A DNA stretch of 64,000 nucleotides. It comes from Mycolicibacterium sp. YH-1. Lineage in GTDB: Bacteria > Actinomycetota > Actinomycetes > Mycobacteriales > Mycobacteriaceae. The stretch is taken from NCBI RefSeq assembly GCF_022557175.1, contig NZ_CP092915.1:6820001-6884000 (forward strand). The letters run 5' to 3'. Below the pieces are notes generated by a model. The model saw nothing but the letters and a program-made list of their open reading frames with translations, searched no databases and was not told the origin of the DNA. Numbering within the stretch: position 1 is the stretch's first letter; each line of letters starts with the position of its first letter. The position numbers and the translations under genes are program-made. Below, one piece after another: positions 44,852 through 53,042 of this stretch.

Positions 44852-46048
44852 ATGAGCAACGCTGCTGATTCCGAACGGGTCGCGGATCTCGCGCACCGGG
44901 TCGTCGCCGACCACGACCCGAAGTCCGTGCCCATTCCCGAGTACCTCGCCGCCTGTTACGACGCGGGCCTGTCGTGGGTGCACTTCCCGGAGGGCCTCGG
45001 CGGCCTGGGCGTCTCCCGGGGTCTGCAGGCGGTGGCCGACAAGATTCTGCAGGGCGCGGGCGGGCCGGTCCCGCTCGGCCTGAACCCGATGGGCTACGGC
45101 ATGGCCGCGCCCACCATCCGCGAGCACGCCCAGAGCGAGGACGTCAAGAAGTCCTGGCTGCGTCCCCTGGCCACCACCGAGGACATCTGGTGCCAGCTGT
45201 TCTCCGAACCCGGCGCCGGTTCCGACCTGGCCGGGCTCGCCACCTCGGCGGTGCTCGACGGTGACGAGTGGGTGATCAACGGCCAGAAGGTCTGGACCAG
45301 CCTCGCGCACAGGGCTCGGTGGGGCCTGCTGCTGGCGCGCACCGATCCGGACGTGGCCAAGCACAAGGGGCTGACGTACTTCGTCATCGACATGCACGGA
45401 CCGGGTGTGGAGACCCGGCCGCTGCGACAGCTCACCGGGCACGCCGAGTTCAACGAGGTCTACTTCACCGACGCCCGCATCCCCGATGCGCATCGCCTCG
45501 GCGCGGTCGGCAACGGCTGGAACGTCGCGATGACGACACTCATGAACGAGCGCAGCGCGCTCGGCGGCAGCGGCAGCAAGCGTGGCGCGGGCACCATCTC
45601 CGAGGCGGTGTCGCTGTGGGCGTCGCGGCCCGACCTTCAGACGCCGGTGCTGCGGGATCGGCTCGCGTCGCTGTGGCTGAAGTCGGAGGCGCAGCGGCTC
45701 ACCGCCGAACGCTCCCGCGCCAGTGCCGGCGTCGGCGGACCCGGCCCGGAGGGCTCGATCGGCAAGCTCGTCGGCGCCGAACTCAACCAGCACATCTATC
45801 GGTTCTGCATGGATCTGCTTGGGCCCGAAGGCATTCTGTACCACGGCTACGGGTCGCCCGACCCGGACCGGGAGGAGGCAGACTGGCGCGGCCCGATCCA
45901 GCAACGGTTCCTGCGCAGCCGCGCCAACACCATCGAAGGCGGCACCTCGGACGTGATGCGCAATATCCTCGGCGAACGGATCCTCGGGCTGCCTGGTGAC
46001 CTACGTGCCGATGCCGGCATGCCCTGGAAGGAGATCCCCCGTGGCTAG
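44852..46048 (+). CDS. Acyl-CoA dehydrogenase (FadE), first subunit
   Basis: 398 residues from ATG 44852; a GTG eight codons upstream is possible. WCQLFSEPGAGSDLAG and GQKVWTSLAH are FAD/substrate motifs, and NTIEGGTSDVMRNILGERILGLP closes the protein. Its stop overlaps the start of the second dehydrogenase, the usual layout of mycobacterial alpha2-beta2 FadE complexes that act on bulky acyl-CoAs such as steroid side chains. The KstR-type box 2.7 kb away makes a sterol role conceivable. Confidence 0.92.
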   Translation: MSNAADSERVADLAHRVVADHDPKSVPIPEYLAACYDAGLSWVHFPEGLGGLGVSRGLQAVADKILQGAGGPVPLGLNPMGYGMAAPTIREHAQSEDVKKSWLRPLATTEDIWCQLFSEPGAGSDLAGLATSAVLDGDEWVINGQKVWTSLAHRARWGLLLARTDPDVAKHKGLTYFVIDMHGPGVETRPLRQLTGHAEFNEVYFTDARIPDAHRLGAVGNGWNVAMTTLMNERSALGGSGSKRGAGTISEAVSLWASRPDLQTPVLRDRLASLWLKSEAQRLTAERSRASAGVGGPGPEGSIGKLVGAELNQHIYRFCMDLLGPEGILYHGYGSPDPDREEADWRGPIQQRFLRSRANTIEGGTSDVMRNILGERILGLPGDLRADAGMPWKEIPRG

Positions 46049-47213
46049 TCCCACCTTCACGTTCACCGATGAGCAGGGCCAGCTTCGGGCGGCCGTGCGC
46101 AAGTTCTGCGCCGACAACTTCGACGAGCCGACGGTCCGTGCGCTCATGGAGTCCGAGCCCACGTTCGACGCCAAGGTATGGGCGCGGCTGGGTGGCGAAC
46201 TCGGCGTTCTCGGCCTGTCGGTGCCGGAAGCCGATGGCGGCGTTGGTGGTTCGCTGGTCGATCAGGCCGTCGCGGTCGAGGAGCTTGGCTCGTCGCTTGC
46301 GTGCGGACCGGTGTTCGGCACCGTGTTCCTCGCCATTCCCGCACTGGTCGCCGCGTCGTCGAGTGAGCTGCGCGACGCCGTGCTGGCCGATCTGGTCGAG
46401 GGTCGTCGTACCGCGGCGTTCGCGGTGGCCGATCGGGCCGGCGGGTTCGACCCGGCCGATGTCGCGATCACGGCCGCCGGCAGCGGTGCGGAGACCACGC
46501 TGAGCGGGACGCTGGAACGTGTCGTCGACGGCACCGCCGCCGATGACCTGCTGGTCGCCGCCAACGGCCCGGACGGCGTTGCGCTCTACGTCGTCGACGC
46601 CGCGGGTGCCGGTGTGCAGCGCACGGGACTGGTCACACTCGACCTCACCCGGCCGCAGGCCACCATCGTGCTCACCGATGCGCCGGCGCGGTTGGTCGCC
46701 GGGCCCGACGAGGCGACCCGAGTCATCGAGCACGCCGTGGCGGTGGGTTGCGCACTGCTGGCCGTCGAACAGGTCGGTGCCGCACAGCATCTGCTGGACC
46801 TGGCGGTCGAGTACGCGAAGTCACGGCTGCAGTTCGGCAGGCCGATCGGATCGTTCCAGGCCGTGAAGCATCGCCTGGCCGACATGCTGGTCGACGTCGA
46901 GCACGCCCGTTCGACGGCCTACCACGCCGTGTGGGCGCTGGCCGACGGGTCGGATGATCCCGCGTTGGCGGCCAGCATCGCCCAGGCGGTCTGCTCGGCG
47001 GCGTTCGCCCGCGTCGCCACCGACACCATTCAGACCCTCGGTGGCATCGGGTTCACCTGGGAGCACCAGGCGCACCTGTACTTCAAGCGCGCGACCACCG
47101 ACGCCGCACTGCTGGGTAGCCCCGAGCAGCATCGGTCGCGGGTGGCCGCCATGGTGCTCGACACCGCGTCGGCGGACCGGGCGCCCCGAGTGGCGGACGG
47201 CACCCCCGCCTGA
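46041..47213 (+). CDS. Acyl-CoA dehydrogenase (FadE), second subunit
   Basis: 390 residues from GTG 46041, after GGAAGGAG, overlapping the first FadE by 8 bases. The C-terminal QTLGGIGFTWEHQAHLYFKRA is typical of partner FadE subunits, while the middle domain is diverged (no clear TEPxAGSD motif), as in heterotetramers where one subunit has lost part of the FAD site. The last 64 bases of its tail and terminator start are duplicated 1.8 kb away. Confidence 0.92.
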   Translation: MASPTFTFTDEQGQLRAAVRKFCADNFDEPTVRALMESEPTFDAKVWARLGGELGVLGLSVPEADGGVGGSLVDQAVAVEELGSSLACGPVFGTVFLAIPALVAASSSELRDAVLADLVEGRRTAAFAVADRAGGFDPADVAITAAGSGAETTLSGTLERVVDGTAADDLLVAANGPDGVALYVVDAAGAGVQRTGLVTLDLTRPQATIVLTDAPARLVAGPDEATRVIEHAVAVGCALLAVEQVGAAQHLLDLAVEYAKSRLQFGRPIGSFQAVKHRLADMLVDVEHARSTAYHAVWALADGSDDPALAASIAQAVCSAAFARVATDTIQTLGGIGFTWEHQAHLYFKRATTDAALLGSPEQHRSRVAAMVLDTASADRAPRVADGTPA

Positions 47214-47244
47214 CCCCTGCGCCGAACGTGAAGAAGTGTGCGAG
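47181..47244 (+). repeat. 64-bp direct repeat, copy A (end of the FadE gene)
   Basis: Covers the last 11 codons of the second FadE, its stop and the first arm of the hairpin. It is identical over 64 bases to 49016-49079. The bases on either side differ. Confidence 0.95.
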
Positions 47245-47283
47245 TTCGAGGCCGAAACTTCGCACATATCTTCACGTTCGGCG
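47220..47283. terminator. Long hairpin after the FadE operon
   Basis: CGCCGAACGTGAAGAAGTG begins an arm that pairs with the run ending CTTCACGTTCGGCG, with a few mismatches near the loop. It lies 6 bases after the FadE stop and probably ends transcription. A similar hairpin is at 49055-49117. Confidence 0.7.
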
Positions 47284-47401
47284 AGCGTTACGGCTAGCCG
47301 TAGCAAACCGCCATCCGTGTGTTGAACCCACTCGGCGCTGGATGCTCTCGGTTAGCATCAGTCTGTGCGAGCGACCGCGGGCCTTGAGTGCGGCGCCCAA
47401 C

Positions 47402-48193
47402 ATGGAGATGGTGTCGTTGAGCGACCTTGAGTTCGACTTCATCAGCGAACAGATCGCCAAACCCACGGATTGGGTATTCGACGAACCTCACCACGTGATC
47501 GCGATATACACCGGCGGCCTGGTACGTGCCAAGGAGACCGAGTTCGATCGCGGACCTTTGCACCGTGACCTCCCGAAAGTCGGAGACATACTGGTGATCC
47601 CGGCCGGCCAGCATGTCGGGATCACCGCACAGGGGCGTCTCGCCGAGTTCAGCCAGGTTAACGTGCCCACGAAGCTGCTTGAGCATCGCGAACTCACACC
47701 GCGTTTCGGTTATCGAGACTCTCTGCTACACCAGATGACGCGACGAGTGCAAAGTGTCGTCGACCGCGAAGATCTGCTCGCACGCCTGCTCAAGGAGTCG
47801 TTGACCGACGTGGTTCGGCTTCATCTGAGCGACCACTACGCAATGATCCAACGGCGCCGCACCACGCGCACATTCGACCTGGCCACGCAGGTGAGGCTTG
47901 TGGAGTTCATCGAGGATTCACTGGACGAAGACATCAGTATCGCTGCGCTATCTGAGTTCACCGGGATGTCCGCCAACTCGTTCATCACAGCGTTTGTGAG
48001 CTCATTCCACACGACGCCCTACCAGTTCGTCCTGACCCGCCGCATCAACCGAGCGAAGTTTCTTCTCGCTTCTACCGCCATGTCGATCACCGACATCGGT
48101 GTGGCAGCGGGGTTCTCAACCCCGAGCCACTTTGCCACGACGTTCAAGAGTCGCGTCGGGGCGACACCCACCGCCTATCGGAGCGGACTCTAG
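47402..48193 (+). CDS. AraC-family transcriptional regulator
   Basis: 263 residues from ATG 47402. An N-terminal cupin-like ligand domain (VIAIYTGGLVRAKETEF, GDILVIPAGQHVGI) is followed by the AraC double helix-turn-helix: ISIAALSEFTGMSANSFITAFVSSF and SITDIGVAAGFSTPSHFATTFKSRVGATPTAYR. Its G+C is a little lower than that of the flanking FadE genes. It lies within the segment bounded by the 64-bp repeats; no neighbouring target is obvious. Confidence 0.9.
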   Translation: MEMVSLSDLEFDFISEQIAKPTDWVFDEPHHVIAIYTGGLVRAKETEFDRGPLHRDLPKVGDILVIPAGQHVGITAQGRLAEFSQVNVPTKLLEHRELTPRFGYRDSLLHQMTRRVQSVVDREDLLARLLKESLTDVVRLHLSDHYAMIQRRRTTRTFDLATQVRLVEFIEDSLDEDISIAALSEFTGMSANSFITAFVSSFHTTPYQFVLTRRINRAKFLLASTAMSITDIGVAAGFSTPSHFATTFKSRVGATPTAYRSGL

Positions 48194-48620
48194 ATCGGCG
48201 ATGAGGAGCGACACGAAGTCGCGCTCCGGCCGCTGACTCGTTGCTTCACATCTGCCCCAGCGCCTCGACACCGTCGACGCTGAGCCAAAAGCCCTCGTTA
48301 CTACGATTGTTGGTGAATCGGGTGCCGTCGCTGAAGCCTCCACTGCCCAACCGTTGGTGATGTACGTCTGGTCGGAGTTGACGGCATGGAGTGGATCGAT
48401 CACCCCGAGATCGGCAGCAACACAGGCGAACGTTCCATCCTGGCTGAGAGTCACCGAGTTCGCCCGTTGACCTTCATCACACACGCCCCGCATTACAACT
48501 CACCGAGTTCGACTGAGTCCACTCGACGCCGTCATCGCGAGACCGGAGACAGTCCCGCACCCCCCAGCCGGGGCTGCCTCCGGCTACGCGACCTATAGGG
48601 GACGCTTGGCGCGCCGTCAG
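48194..48620. other. 427-bp gap, possible decayed coding sequence
   Basis: No gene can be supported. A minus-strand frame (48493-48116) gives TLSQDGTFACVAADLGVID and GWAVEASATAPDSPTIVV, which looks more protein-like than chance but overlaps the end of the AraC gene, has no signal peptide or ribosome site, and matches nothing I know. It may be the remains of a small secreted protein gene. Confidence 0.4.
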
Positions 48621-48875
48621 CTAGTTCGGCGTGTCCGAGTTCCACAGGTACCAGTGGCCGTGCTCGCCCTGCTTGCAGAACCAGTACGGATACTCCCGGT
48701 CGTTGACTTGCAGGTGAACATCGGGTCCGTCGGCCGCGCAGTCCGCTTCGGTGTAGTAGAACTCCTCCACACCGTCGGCCCCCACCACCAGGACGTCATC
48801 GGCGTACGCCACGGTTGCATTCGCCAGCGCGGCGCTCAGCGCCAGCGCGCCGGTAGCGACAATCTTCTTCAGCAC
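48621..48875 (-). CDS. Small secreted protein of unknown function
   Basis: 84 residues from GTG 48875, which has GAGGAG upstream. A signal peptide (LKKIVATGALALSAALANA) is cleaved near AYADD; the mature 60 residues are acidic with two cysteines (ADCAAD and WFCKQGEH) that could form a disulphide, and end with HGHWYLWNSDTPN, rich in aromatics. No family recognised. It lies in the segment bounded by the 64-bp repeats, its promoter side abutting copy B. Confidence 0.72.
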   Translation of the reverse strand: MLKKIVATGALALSAALANATVAYADDVLVVGADGVEEFYYTEADCAADGPDVHLQVNDREYPYWFCKQGEHGHWYLWNSDTPN

Positions 48876-49015
48876 GGGTCTCCTCACACACGAATTTCGG
48901 GCCGGACAGCCCGGGGAAATCGAGTGGACGGTATACAGGAAACTCCAAGCCCGCTTCCACAAAAACACCGGACTTTCGACAAACCACCGCGAACAAGCGG
49001 AGTCGACGAGAAGGC

Positions 49016-49079
49016 GCGCCCCGAGTGGCGGACGGCACCCCCGCCTGACCCCTGCGCCGAACGTGAAGAAGTGTGCGAG
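49016..49079 (+). repeat. 64-bp direct repeat, copy B
   Basis: Identical to 47181-47244, including the FadE tail codons, which here are out of any gene. It lies 140 bases upstream of the small secreted protein and 84 before the cupin gene. Confidence 0.95.
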
Positions 49080-49117
49080 AGCCAGCCGTGAACTCGCACA
49101 CTTCTTCACGTCCGGCG
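49055..49117. repeat. Long hairpin in a divergent promoter region
   Basis: Arms 49055-49079 and 49093-49117 pair at 24 of 25 positions around a 13-base loop. Unlike its relative after the FadE operon it lies between two divergent genes, so it is unlikely to be a terminator here and may have been carried in with copy B. Confidence 0.75.
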
Positions 49118-49162
49118 AGTCTTTCCCTAGGCAAAGCCGCTGTCGCGTGCTGAGATCAATCG

Positions 49163-49528
49163 ATGAGTACCTACCACCCCGCCATGCAGAAGGCCCGGCT
49201 CGCCGACATTGAGAGCGATGTCCACGGACTGATCTCCAAGCGCACCGCCGAACTCGACGGAGTGTCGGTGACGGAGGTGACGTTCGGCAAGGGTGCTCGG
49301 TGGTCACAGGACCTCAAGGAGTACGCGGGCACCGACCTGTGCGAACTGCCGCATGTCGCCGTGGTGACCAGCGGAGCGCTCGGAGTGCAGATGGTCGACG
49401 GCTCCGAGGAGGTGTTCTCGGCGGGTGACGTCATGCTGCTCCCGCCCGGACACGACGCCTGGAGTGTCGGCGACGAGGCGTGCACGTTCATCGAGTTCTC
49501 CAGGGGCGCCGACTACTACGCCAGCTGA
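49163..49528 (+). CDS. Small cupin-domain protein
   Basis: 121 residues with a single cupin barrel: GARWSQDLKEYAGTDLCELPH in the first motif region and GDVMLLPPGHDAWSVGDE in the second. The metal-binding histidine set is incomplete (one His per motif), so an enzymatic role is doubtful. Its end overlaps the convergent methyltransferase gene by 13 bases. Function unknown. Confidence 0.85.
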   Translation: MSTYHPAMQKARLADIESDVHGLISKRTAELDGVSVTEVTFGKGARWSQDLKEYAGTDLCELPHVAVVTSGALGVQMVDGSEEVFSAGDVMLLPPGHDAWSVGDEACTFIEFSRGADYYAS

Positions 49529-50256
49529 CCCCCACTGACCTTCTCGGCGATGAAGACGAACTCCTCGCCGGGACGGTCGGGGGCGTCGCGAACTTCGTGG
49601 ACCCGGAACCCCTGGGTGATCAGATCGGCCTCGATGTCCTCGCGCTCACGGAACCGCAGCGTCGACTCCGACACCAGAACCTCACCGTCAGCGCCAAACG
49701 TGTAGGTGTATCGGAACGACACCACCGGAGCCTGCACTGCCGTGACCTCGAAACGGCGTGTAACCCGCCCGATTCCGGCGATGTCACGCATCTCGGTCTC
49801 AGTGTCGGCGGCCCAGTCCTGCCATGCGCGGCGGGCGGGACGCCTGGTTTCGAACACGAAATGACCGCCAGGGCGCAACGCTCGGTAGACGGATGCCAGG
49901 GCCGTGGTCCACTCGTGGTCGGTAACCAACGCCTGGGCCACATTCCCGGTCATGACCGCGAGGTGGGCACCGATATCCGGTACGTCCGCGGCATGCCCGT
50001 GCAGCCAGGTGATTCCCGGTACGCCTTTCGCCTTTGCGACCTCCAGATACGCTTGAGCTGGATCTACGGCCACCACCGTGCGACCGGAGCGCGCAAGCAG
50101 TACAGCGAGAGAACCAGTCCCACATCCGATGTCGAGAACCAGCTCGGCGTTGAGCGCCTCCGCAATTGCCAGGTAGGCAAGGAGGTCGGCGCGGTTGTCC
50201 TCGAACTCGTCATACAGCGGTGCCAGGCGCGGATTCGCATAGATCGCATCGGACAC
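49516..50256 (-). CDS. SAM-dependent methyltransferase (class I)
   Basis: About 246 residues from GTG 50256 (VSDAIYANPRLAPLYD). LVLDIGCGTGSLAVLLA is the SAM-binding motif I, VVAVDPAQAYLEVAK motif II, and RALRPGGHFVFETRRPARRAW the post-motif region. Type 11/25 methyltransferase; substrate unknown. The frame stays open upstream to 50379, but that part lacks coding character and would overlap the GNAT gene. Lies downstream of the two GNAT genes. Confidence 0.85.
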   Translation of the reverse strand: MSDAIYANPRLAPLYDEFEDNRADLLAYLAIAEALNAELVLDIGCGTGSLAVLLARSGRTVVAVDPAQAYLEVAKAKGVPGITWLHGHAADVPDIGAHLAVMTGNVAQALVTDHEWTTALASVYRALRPGGHFVFETRRPARRAWQDWAADTETEMRDIAGIGRVTRRFEVTAVQAPVVSFRYTYTFGADGEVLVSESTLRFREREDIEADLITQGFRVHEVRDAPDRPGEEFVFIAEKVSGGQLA

Positions 50257-50309
50257 AGGGTGGGACTGTACCCACGTGAGTACACCGCTCCAACGGATTT
50301 TCCGCGCCC

Positions 50310-50756
50310 TCAACGCATCCCATCGACGCTTTCCCGCCGGAACGCGTGCATCCCGTCGTCGACACCCAGATAGGACCATCCGAGAGAGGTGAACAAACCG
50401 AACGCGGGCTCATTGTCCAACTCAACGTAAGCACACCAGAAGTCCGTGGGCGGATGCCCCGGCCACCGAGTCGTCATATCCACAGCCACTGCACCCAAGC
50501 CTTGTCGGCGTTGGAGCGGAGCCACTGCAAGATCGGTGATCGCGTGGCCCATCGCAGGTGCGCCCCACACACACCCCACGACTGCGACTGGATGGTCACG
50601 CTGCTCGACGACAAGCTGCACACCGTCACGCTCCTCCAGCACGTGCGCGAGCCATTCCTCATCCATCGGCCCAAGCCGACGATCGAGCTCGCGATCAGCG
50701 AACCACTCGCGATACCAGTCCCAGTCCGCGCGGGAGAACCGTCGAACGGTCAACAC
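50310..50756 (-). CDS. GNAT-family N-acetyltransferase
   Basis: 148 residues forming one GNAT domain: ITDLAVAPLQRRQGLGAVAV holds the acetyl-CoA loop (QRRQGLG), and the C-terminal NEPAFGLFTSLGWSYLG is the usual beta-bulge end. The start overlaps the stop of the preceding GNAT gene by 7 bases, so the two are coupled. Substrate unknown. Confidence 0.85.
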   Translation of the reverse strand: MLTVRRFSRADWDWYREWFADRELDRRLGPMDEEWLAHVLEERDGVQLVVEQRDHPVAVVGCVWGAPAMGHAITDLAVAPLQRRQGLGAVAVDMTTRWPGHPPTDFWCAYVELDNEPAFGLFTSLGWSYLGVDDGMHAFRRESVDGMR

Positions 50757-51523
50757 GAACTCCTCGATGCCTGGGCGTCATCCGGATGTCGGTCGGCGGG
50801 GGTGACGGTCTCCCATCTGCCGAACAGGTGCAGACCCAGACTCGCCGCTAGGTTGACCGACGCGGTGTTGTCGACCTGGCATCGGTACTGCGGTTCGTGG
50901 CCGTGAGCGAGCGCGTAGCGAAACATGGCGCGTACCACCTTGCTGGCGTATCCACGGCCTCGGGCGGACGTGCGGGTGAGGACTCCGAGATCAACCATCG
51001 TGGACTCGTCGTCCCATGGATACATGCTGGCCGCGCTGACAAGACGACTGTCCTCGTCGAACGCGCCGAAGACTGCCCAGTGGTCTAGTTCAACGCTTGC
51101 GTCATCACGGTCCTGCTCGGACGTCGCGGCTTCGAATGAGGCGAACACGTCGACGTCGTCGCCCGTGAGCCGGCGGACACCGGGACCGTCGGTCTCTGCG
51201 AGCATCTCGACCTCCGCGGACTCAGTCAGGCAGAAGATGTTGTCGGCGCCGTGCAAGACGATCTTCTCCGCGGCCAGGGCCGCACGGATTCCAGTCTCGG
51301 ACAGAGTTTCAGCAGGGCTGGAGCGGAGGCCGATCGCGCCGGCCACAGCAGGGGTGAGCGCGATCGAAACGCGATCATCGGCTGCCGTCCACAAGACGGT
51401 GACCCGCTCGTCGTCGTCGAGGCTGGGGTTCACGACGACCGTCAAGCGTTCGTCGCTGTGCACCACGTCTCCGGTGAACGGCGCAAGCCAGCAGTCGGCG
51501 ACGACCGGCGAGAATTCGGACAT
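50750..51523 (-). CDS. GNAT-family N-acetyltransferase, two-domain
   Basis: 257 residues. The C-terminal half is a GNAT domain with VDLGVLTRTSARGRGYASKVVRAM (acetyl-CoA loop RGRGYAS) and NTASVNLAASLGLHLFGRW. The first 120 residues look like a diverged, probably inactive GNAT repeat. First of a GNAT-GNAT unit. Confidence 0.85.
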   Translation of the reverse strand: MSEFSPVVADCWLAPFTGDVVHSDERLTVVVNPSLDDDERVTVLWTAADDRVSIALTPAVAGAIGLRSSPAETLSETGIRAALAAEKIVLHGADNIFCLTESAEVEMLAETDGPGVRRLTGDDVDVFASFEAATSEQDRDDASVELDHWAVFGAFDEDSRLVSAASMYPWDDESTMVDLGVLTRTSARGRGYASKVVRAMFRYALAHGHEPQYRCQVDNTASVNLAASLGLHLFGRWETVTPADRHPDDAQASRSSC

Positions 51524-51744
51524 GAGTCTCCTGGGAGGTTTGGGTCAAAGCCTGGGTCGGCACCAAATCTGAAGCGGTGGAACTAAGTCCGCTCGCCGTG
51601 TCCAATGACCATGGCTCCGTTCGCCTCGTTCATGACCGTCCAACCCCATGTGGTGCGCGTGCTCTCCAAATTCGTTGCTGCACCAAGTCTTGACAACAAC
51701 TGGAGGCATGGCAATCGGTTTTCTTGCCCTGATCGATCACCGAA

Positions 51745-51792
51745 ACTGCGGGGAGATCGCGATTTCGCCGAGTTTCGCGATCTCACCGCAGT
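51745..51792. terminator. 18-bp-stem hairpin
   Basis: ACTGCGGGGAGATCGCGA (51745-51762) and TCGCGATCTCACCGCAGT (51775-51792) pair at 17 of 18 positions around 12 bases. It lies 18 bases after the aldo/keto reductase stop and is probably its terminator. The remaining 51524-51744 shows no gene. Confidence 0.65.
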
Positions 51793-51809
51793 CTCGCGGG
51801 GTGGTGACC

Positions 51810-52889
51810 TCAGTAGCGGACGCCCTCCAACAGCGGCGGGTACACGCCGGAGGGCTCGCCGTCGATGGTGCTGCCCGCGAACTGCAGCATCGCGCGCAGG
51901 TCACCCTTGAGTTCGGCGGGGTAGTTAAGCACCGGGGTCGACGCCTCGTCGAGGCGGCGGATCTGGTCGGCGCTGAGGGTGACGTCGAGGCCGGCGAGAT
52001 TTCCGGTCAGGTGCTCGACGCGGCGCGCGCCGATGATCGGCACGACAGTGCCCGGGCGGGACCGCAACCACGCCAGCGACACCGCGGCCGGGCTCGCGTC
52101 GATCTCCTCGGCGACGGACGCGACGACGTCGATGACGGCGAACTGCTCCTCACTGGGCCCACCGACGAAATCGGCTCGCGCGGAGTCGGTGACCTGTTCG
52201 CCGCGGCGGTACTTGCCCGACAGGAAGCCGCCCTTCAGCGGACTCCACGGCAGCAGTGCCATACCGGTATCGAGCGCGAGCGGCGCCACCTCACCCTCGA
52301 CGGTGCGCGCAAGCAACGAGTACTCCACCTGTAACGCGATGAGCGGCGTCCACCCCCTGAGCAGCGCGAGGGTCTGTGCCTGCGCCGTCACCCACGCCGG
52401 GGTGTTCGAGAAGCCGATGTAGCGCACGGTGCCCGCGCGGACCAGATCGTCGAGCGCCGACACGGTCTCCTCGATCGGCGTGTGCCGGTCCCAGTTGTGC
52501 ATCCAGTAGATGTCGACGTGATCGGTATTGAGCCGGCGCAGGCTCTCATGCAGTTGGGCGCGGATCGACGAGCGGCCCGCCCCGCCGCCGTTCGGGTCGC
52601 CGGGATACATGTTGGTGAAGAACTTCGTGGCGAGCACGACCCGGTCGCGAAGCCCTGGACGGCCGGTGAAGTAGTCGCCGAGGATCTTCTCGGAGTGGCC
52701 ATTGGTGTAGAAGTTCGCGGTGTCGATCAGGTTGCCGCCGAGGTCGAGATAGGTCGACAGGACACGCTCCGACTCCTCGACAGTGCTGCCTGCGCCGCCG
52801 GGGTCGGTGCCGAATGTCATCGCGCCGAGCGCGAATGGGCTGACCCGCAGGCCCGACCTGCCGAGGGTGACGTAGTGATCCAGTGACAT
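51810..52889 (-). CDS. Aldo/keto reductase
   Basis: 359 residues from ATG 52889. The catalytic tetrad is seen in order: Asp and Tyr in NLIDTANFYTNG, Lys in VVLATKFF, His in IYWMHNWD. RYIGFSNTPAW and the C-terminal PIIGARRVEHLTGNLAGLDVTLS bind NADP(H). It reduces carbonyl compounds. The gene diverges from an AraC regulator, the common pattern of aldehyde-inducible reductases. The frame is open far upstream, but with no coding character. Confidence 0.93.
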   Translation of the reverse strand: MSLDHYVTLGRSGLRVSPFALGAMTFGTDPGGAGSTVEESERVLSTYLDLGGNLIDTANFYTNGHSEKILGDYFTGRPGLRDRVVLATKFFTNMYPGDPNGGGAGRSSIRAQLHESLRRLNTDHVDIYWMHNWDRHTPIEETVSALDDLVRAGTVRYIGFSNTPAWVTAQAQTLALLRGWTPLIALQVEYSLLARTVEGEVAPLALDTGMALLPWSPLKGGFLSGKYRRGEQVTDSARADFVGGPSEEQFAVIDVVASVAEEIDASPAAVSLAWLRSRPGTVVPIIGARRVEHLTGNLAGLDVTLSADQIRRLDEASTPVLNYPAELKGDLRAMLQFAGSTIDGEPSGVYPPLLEGVRY

Positions 52890-53042
52890 GAAATTGCTCC
52901 TTGAACAGTCGATACGGTGTGCACTCATCGAATCGCGGAGCCCATCGGCGGGGTAGACCAAAGCCGTCGCGTGATTGCACGATCCTGCTCGATTCGCGAG
53001 GATCGTCTTGCCGTACGCCGACCCGGGTGCTTCCGTGTATCC

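Noticed and set aside
44831..45904. 357-codon minus-strand frame opposite the first FadE
   Set aside because: Shadow of the FadE codon pattern.
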